Below are positions 43,650 to 47,014 of a DNA stretch of 47,014 nt, piece by piece. Source of the stretch: Bacillota bacterium. GTDB lineage: Bacteria > Bacillota_G > SHA-98 > UBA4971. Where the stretch lies: the NCBI GenBank assembly GCA_012512055.1, contig JAAZEW010000152.1, forward strand, positions 1-47,014, written 5' to 3'. The translations under genes and the position numbers were made by a program. Numbering within the stretch: position 1 is the first letter of the stretch; each line of letters begins with the position of its first letter. Below the pieces are notes generated by a model. The model made no database searches. It was not told where the DNA came from and saw only the letters and a program-made list of their open reading frames with translations.

Positions 43650-43820
43650 ACGCCGTAAAGGGGTGCCATTTTCGGGCTCGCTCTCCGGGAGAGCCACTCG
43701 GTCATACGAAACCTACAAGATCAGTCCGGATGGCTCTGTAGGTAAGCCATCCGGCTAAGGTGCCGCGCGGGAGAGTTCCGTACGCTTTCTCACGGGTGGG
43801 CAGAGCTCCCGTCTAGGCTG
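43650..43820. ncRNA. Candidate structured RNA with interlocked stems
   Basis: Several strong stems cluster here. GCTCTC/GAGAGC (43679-43693) is a tight hairpin. ACCTACA (43711-43717) can pair with TGTAGGT (43737-43743), and CCGGATGGCT (43726-43735) with AGCCATCCGG (43745-43754). These two stems interlock, forming either a pseudoknot or two exclusive states. CGGGAG (43768-43773) pairs with CTCCCG (43806-43811) and encloses CCGT/ACGG. No protein frame fits the region. The strand is not decided by the stems; the plus strand would lead toward the FmdB gene. I cannot match it to a known riboswitch class. Confidence 0.4.
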
Positions 43821-43889
43821 ATAGTGACAATTAGCATGCCACAGCACACCCGTTGGAACGCAAAGGAACATGGAGTCTCCGGAGTCTCT

Positions 43890-44260
43890 GGAAGGGAACT
43901 GAAGCGAGCAATTGTAGCAGGCAACCGAAGTAGTCAGGCAGGTAACCGAGGCAGACAACTGTAGCAGGCACCTGAGACCGGCAACCGACACTGAGGGCAA
44001 CCGAGGCCCCGTTGCCTACTTTGAAAATAGCCCCGATCGAGGCCGTGTCCCCCCAAGGTGACCGCATTTTCATCCTGCGTGATGTCGACCCTGTCGGCAT
44101 GGGAGACTCACGGGAAAATGTACTCAAAATAGGAACTAAGTCCCACGAGGGTGGGTAGGCGGAAGCACTCTCGACGAGGCCAAGCGAGGCCTGCAGCGAC
44201 GCGCACTCGACGCGCAACCGACGCCAACCGAGGCTTGACAGCGGCAACAGACACGCATAT
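43890..44260. repeat. Degenerate short repeats around GCAACCGAGGCAG
   Basis: From about 43900 to 44010, 13-base units such as GTAACCGAGGCAG, ACAACTGTAGCAG and GGCAACCGAGGCC follow each other with slips. Related units (GCAACCGACG, CCAACCGAGGC) recur near 44210-44240. The rest of the 43581-44366 gap, apart from the candidate RNA, shows no gene I can support. An open frame on the minus strand here is repeat-driven. Confidence 0.55.
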
Positions 44261-44366
44261 ACTATGTAGCTAGATACAACTGTAAATGCACCTAAGTGGC
44301 GTACGACAGGTGCCCGACATATGGTGCCTGAATGCGCCACATTTGTTGAGGAGGGATTATCGCGAC

Positions 44367-44621
44367 ATGCCAACCTACGAGTACAAGTGCGAGAAATGTG
44401 GGCAATTTGAGGAATTTCAACGCATGTCGGATGAGCCTCTCTCACACTGTCCCAAGTGTGGCAGTCCTGTCAGACGGCTCATCAGCAAAAATGTAGGCAT
44501 TATTTTCAAAGGGTCAGGTTTTTATGTTACTGACCATCGCAGTGAAGACTACAAGCAGAAGGCCACAGGCGACGGCAAGGGCGCATCCGGTGCAGGTGCC
44601 TTGGACGCTGCCGGTAGCTGA
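44367..44621 (+). CDS. FmdB-family zinc-ribbon protein (84 aa)
   Basis: Starts MPTYEYKCEKCGQFEEFQ, the standard FmdB opening, with zinc ligands C8, C11, C28 and C31 (CEKC, CPKC), then GIIFKGSGFYVTD and a Ser/Lys/Gly-rich flexible tail. The role of these small putative regulatory proteins is not settled. The ATG has GAGGAGGG about 11 bases upstream. It is followed by a strong hairpin and is transcribed alone. Confidence 0.92.
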   Translation: MPTYEYKCEKCGQFEEFQRMSDEPLSHCPKCGSPVRRLISKNVGIIFKGSGFYVTDHRSEDYKQKATGDGKGASGAGALDAAGS

Positions 44622-44644
44622 GGACTTTTGAAATCTCTTTTATC

Positions 44645-44685
44645 GGGCGCAGAATCATGCCATTCCTTTGGCGGGTTCTGCGCCC
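44645..44685 (+). terminator. Hairpin downstream of the FmdB gene
   Basis: A perfect 10-bp stem GGGCGCAGAA/TTCTGCGCCC starts 24 bases after the stop codon. It lacks a clear T run, so it may be a weak terminator or an mRNA end stabiliser. Confidence 0.5.
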
Positions 44686-44799
44686 CGCGCTTACCGCCTT
44701 CTCATCGGCCATGTCCGCATGTCCGCTTCCCCGTAGCGCCAATTTTGTCTTTAGGATAATATGTACATATGAAATATAATACAGGGCGTGGCGTCTCGC

Positions 44800-45246
44800 A
44801 TGCGTAGACTGGATCTTAAGAAAATTCTGAAGCTAACCGATCTCATACTGGCAGGTCTGATAGTGCTGGCCGCTATTGTGCTGGCAGTTGCGCAACTACG
44901 GGCAGGACAAAGAGACCATCAACTTTCCGTTGCCGGGTGCTCGGTAATTGTCGAGGTCTACGGAAAGAGGACCCATAGTATTCCCTTTGCCGGGATTTCA
45001 GGCTCATCGGTCCTTAGCATACCAATAGGAGACGGCCACGAAGTTACATTAGAGATTCTGGAAAGCGGTAAAGTCAGGGTGGCTGAATCCACTTGCCCGG
45101 ATAAGATCTGTGTGCGGACGAGTTGGATAAGCCGGCCCGGGCAGTCCATAGTCTGTTTGCCAAATAGGGTAGTCGTGCGGATAGATGGCAGCGAAATCCC
45201 GCACGACCCGGGGCCGGATTTGGAGTTGGATGCAATAACATACTAA
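44800..45246 (+). CDS. NusG domain II-containing membrane protein
   Basis: The 148-residue protein has one N-terminal span (about 11-32) and an outside beta domain ending in the family signature TCPDKICVRTSWI and PGQSIVCLPNRVVVRI (98-128) with two Cys (C99, C104) and a third at C119. This NusG_II family usually stands next to Gx (heptaprenyl-diphosphate-synthase component I-like) transporters and flavin-transfer genes; here the Gx gene follows, with a mobile element in between. The ATG at 44800 has only a weak site (GGGCGTGG); a GTG at 44788 is possible. A TATAAT at 44775-44780 lies close upstream. Confidence 0.85.
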   Translation: MRRLDLKKILKLTDLILAGLIVLAAIVLAVAQLRAGQRDHQLSVAGCSVIVEVYGKRTHSIPFAGISGSSVLSIPIGDGHEVTLEILESGKVRVAESTCPDKICVRTSWISRPGQSIVCLPNRVVVRIDGSEIPHDPGPDLELDAITY

Positions 45247-45329
45247 CTGCGGTTGGTTGTATGCGCCCATTGCAAAGGCTGGGCATCTGGGCACGTTGCC
45301 AGCACTGAATACAAAGATGTGCTTCTTCA

Positions 45330-45641
45330 TCAAGCAGATCGCCGTAAATGATCGCTGGCTCTGGAAAATGTACGTGCCGTGCGGGGTTGCCGGTGCTGCA
45401 CTAAGGGGACGGCCCCCCAAGCGGGTTGCCTTGACAAAGGAATCACCGACCTCAGAAAACGTACGTACCGAGCGGGGCCACCGAAGATCTCGGAAAACAA
45501 GCGAAAACTAATGAACGAGACCGTTGTTCTCTCCCATATTATGTTAACACAGCCCGCCCCAATCGCAAAAACCGGCCGACGTCTTCGGCGAAACTGGCGA
45601 TTACCGGAGAAGTCCAACGGTCTCATGAACTCATACTTAGG
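45330..45641 (+). mobile_element. O element, long form with nested N element (copy O-E)
   Basis: Matches O-B in length (312 bp with N). It has two core copies (AAATGTACGTGCCGTGCGGGG and AAACGTACGTACCGAGCGGGG) and the right end TCATACTTAGG. The left end (CAAGCAGATCGCCGTAAATG) is more diverged. It separates the NusG-II gene from the Gx gene, which are usually adjacent. Long frames across it in either direction are not genes. Confidence 0.8.
45517..45624 (+). mobile_element. N element, 108 bp, nested in O-E
   Basis: Begins GAGACCGTTGTTCTCTCC and ends CAACGGTCTC, perfect 10-bp inverted ends. It is flanked by a perfect 6-bp duplication ATGAAC (45511-45516 and 45625-45630). The empty site is seen in O-B as CCAATGAACTCATAC. 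The insertion is thus precise and later than the spread of O. Confidence 0.92.
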
Positions 45642-45648
45642 ATCAACA

Positions 45649-46272
45649 ATGGAGGCGAACACACTGAAAGCTGATAACACGAAATGGAACACCCAAAGGA
45701 TAACGAGGCTTGCGCTTTTCGTGGCCTTGGCTCTCATCCTCCATGCTGTTGAAAGCATGATACCTGCACCCCTGCCTGTGCCCGGGGCTAGGCTGGGCCT
45801 TGCCAATATCGTAACTCTGATAGTCATTGTCCTGACGGGCGCGGGCGATGCTTTGCTGGTAGTTGGCCTTAGAACGTTTCTTGCCTCTTTGCTTTCAGGC
45901 AGGCTCACCAGCTTCGCTTTCAGCATTGTAGGAGGAGTCCTTGCCACACTCGCAATGTCTCTCGCCTACAGAAGACTCAGGCACGTCCTTGGACTGGCCG
46001 GCATCAGCATACTCGGAGCAGTAGCTCACAATATCGGTCAACTTCTCGTTGCCTGGGCAGTCCTGGGAACGCCTGCCATATTCAGCTACCTGCCCGCGCT
46101 ACTCCTTACGGGAGTCGCCACAGGATTTTTCGTGGGTTTGACTGCAGGATACTCACTGCAATACTTATTGCCTGGTGACTCCTTCACCTGCAGCAGGCCT
46201 GAGCGCAGCACAAGAGACGGACTCACCGATGAGCTCGAGGCCGTTTATGACGAGCCTGAACGTACATCCTAA
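45649..46272 (+). CDS. Gx transporter-family membrane protein (Hpre_diP_synt_I)
   Basis: A 207-residue protein with five or six membrane spans. The N-terminal LALFVALALILHAVESMIP with PLPVPGARLGLANI is the family mark; GDALLVVGLRTFLASLLSG and AHNIGQLLVAW follow. The family was once named heptaprenyl diphosphate synthase component I but is now seen as an ECF-like transporter component. The ATG at 45649 sits eight bases past the O element, whose last bases TTAGGA provide the only Shine-Dalgarno-like sequence. The frame is also open back into N. The 3' end overlaps the convergent HD gene by 108 bases. Confidence 0.88.
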   Translation: MEANTLKADNTKWNTQRITRLALFVALALILHAVESMIPAPLPVPGARLGLANIVTLIVIVLTGAGDALLVVGLRTFLASLLSGRLTSFAFSIVGGVLATLAMSLAYRRLRHVLGLAGISILGAVAHNIGQLLVAWAVLGTPAIFSYLPALLLTGVATGFFVGLTAGYSLQYLLPGDSFTCSRPERSTRDGLTDELEAVYDEPERTS

Positions 46273-46878
46273 CAAGGCTGCGGCTTGTTGGCACATCTCC
46301 ATTCTTGTCAGATAAATAGTGAAGTAGTCCATGATCTGGCACTCTGAAGTGTCAAACGCCAGCTTCAGAGTAATAGTGGAATTATCACTGTTTACTACAA
46401 GAGAAGAATCAGTAATTGCATGGTTAACCCTATCATGGATGTCATGGGGAGACTTCCTGCCCACACGGGTCCTGTGTGCATCACTTTTGTCAGCAATTAC
46501 CAGGGCAGCGCAAATCGGGTTTACAGGGACGCCGATCTCTTCCTCGTGATTCGCAATGCTCGTGGTTATTTCGCAGATTTCCTCCAGCGGCATCCCGAGC
46601 CTTCGCAGCTCCACATACACAATGTTGGCGCCGGTCGGCCCGTGGTACTTGCGATTGTGCATATTACCGATGTCGTGTAGGTATCCTGCTATTGAACCCA
46701 GCTCAATAGTACGTGGGTCATACCCTAACGTTTCCAGAATGTATGCAGTCATTGTTGAAACATATGTAACATGGCGCAAGCCGTGTTCAGTGTATCCCAG
46801 CACGGATAAGTACTCATTAGTCCTCCGAATCAGGGTTTGAAATGTAGGATTTGCCTGAATATCTTTGAGTGATATCAT
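46165..46878 (-). CDS. HD-domain phosphohydrolase
   Basis: The 237-residue protein has the metal-binding HD pattern: H36 (LRHVTYV), H68-D69 (GYLHDIGN), H111 (ANHEEEIG) and D130 (IADKSDAHR). Such enzymes act on nucleotides or as signalling phosphodiesterases; the substrate is unknown. A C-terminal domain (about 155-237) follows. The ATG has GGGAG four bases upstream. The last 36 codons lie opposite the end of the Gx gene. Confidence 0.88.
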   Translation of the reverse strand: MISLKDIQANPTFQTLIRRTNEYLSVLGYTEHGLRHVTYVSTMTAYILETLGYDPRTIELGSIAGYLHDIGNMHNRKYHGPTGANIVYVELRRLGMPLEEICEITTSIANHEEEIGVPVNPICAALVIADKSDAHRTRVGRKSPHDIHDRVNHAITDSSLVVNSDNSTITLKLAFDTSECQIMDYFTIYLTRMEMCQQAAALLGCTFRLVINGLELIGESVSCAALRPAAGEGVTRQ

Positions 46879-46945
46879 GTTTCTCCCGCCTCCCGTAACC
46901 TTTAGCCTTCTCGTGCTCTTCTCGGCTTGCTAAAGATTACACAAT

Positions 46946-46951
46946 ATTATA
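46946..46951 (-). promoter_or_regulatory. Extended -10 promoter of the HD gene
   Basis: The sequence TGCTATAAT on the minus strand is an extended -10 box (TATAAT at 46951-46946). The expected -35 region is poor, which is common for extended -10 promoters. It lies about 70 bases before the HD start. Confidence 0.6.
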
Positions 46952-47014
46952 GCACATCATTGCGGTGTATTGCTGCGCTTGCCAAGGGTCAAGGGTTTCA
47001 GAAATTTGCGGCCG

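Noticed and set aside
43650..43820. A known riboswitch (cobalamin, SAM, lysine, TPP, c-di-GMP)
   Set aside because: I compared the conserved cores I know and found none; only the stems support an RNA.
43831..44445. 204-codon minus-strand frame
   Set aside because: It has no ribosome site or recognised domain, lies in degenerate repeats and overlaps the FmdB start on the other strand.
45330..45947. 205-codon minus-strand frame containing [10 protein letters not shown]
   Set aside because: It is antisense to the Gx gene and runs through the nested element, so it is repeat-derived.

Overview
The window looks like a chromosomal segment of an anaerobic, probably saccharolytic member of the Bacillota (Clostridia or a related deep lineage). 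The signs are strong GGAGG-type ribosome binding sites, a T-box leader, a CCA-encoding tRNA-Pro, Firmicutes-type housekeeping genes (murI, rph-rdgB, plsY, an AMIN-domain amidase) and ferredoxin- and flavin-based energy metabolism. I cannot name a genus from sequence alone.

Layout. (1) 1-6700: the 5' end of an amino-acid ABC substrate-binding protein behind a T-box leader (probably histidine), then a secreted GH13 and a secreted GH57 alpha-glucan hydrolase. The GH57 leader carries a 24-bp tandem repeat split by a small palindromic element. (2) 6800-14300: a secreted 5'-nucleotidase, tRNA-Pro(TGG), an EamA transporter, rdgB-rph, murI and a cell-wall amidase. (3) 14800-18100: an XRE regulator and a glgM-mak pair (maltose-1-phosphate synthase and maltokinase of the GlgE alpha-glucan pathway). 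(4) 18071-22400: plsY, two serine proteases of different folds, and a run of tiny membrane-protein genes, three of them tandem paralogues of 28-37 residues with a Trp-Trp motif. None of the three had been called as a gene. (5) 23541-42438: an almost gap-free block of 17 minus-strand genes: TAXI-TRAP transporter (binding protein, DUF1850, fused permease), HdrC, HdrB, HdrA, double HdrA, MvhD, an FrhB/FdhB-like protein, fumarate-reductase-like FeS and flavoprotein subunits, KorDABC (2-oxoglutarate:ferredoxin oxidoreductase), SucC and SucD. (6) 42700-47014: a lipoprotein, repeat-rich DNA with a candidate structured RNA, an FmdB zinc ribbon, a NusG-II protein, a Gx transporter and an HD-domain protein.

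How the genes may work together. The 19-kb block reads as one metabolic unit. The TRAP system would import an organic acid. KorABCD and SucCD interconvert 2-oxoglutarate, succinyl-CoA and succinate with ferredoxin and ATP. The Hdr-MvhD-FrhB set is the standard part list of a flavin-based electron-bifurcating complex, here placed beside a soluble fumarate-reductase-like pair with no membrane anchor. I infer a complex linking ferredoxin, a dithiol/disulfide or pyridine-nucleotide couple, and fumarate/succinate. The glucan genes (GH13, GH57, glgM, mak) point to external starch use and internal glucan turnover.

The window also holds two families of non-coding mobile elements. I call them N (108 bp, inverted ends GAGACCGTTG, 6-bp target duplications) and O (108 or 198 bp). 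N has inserted inside O at least twice, and one hybrid copy supplies the stop codon of sucD. Starts were chosen from ribosome binding sites and often differ from the longest open frame.
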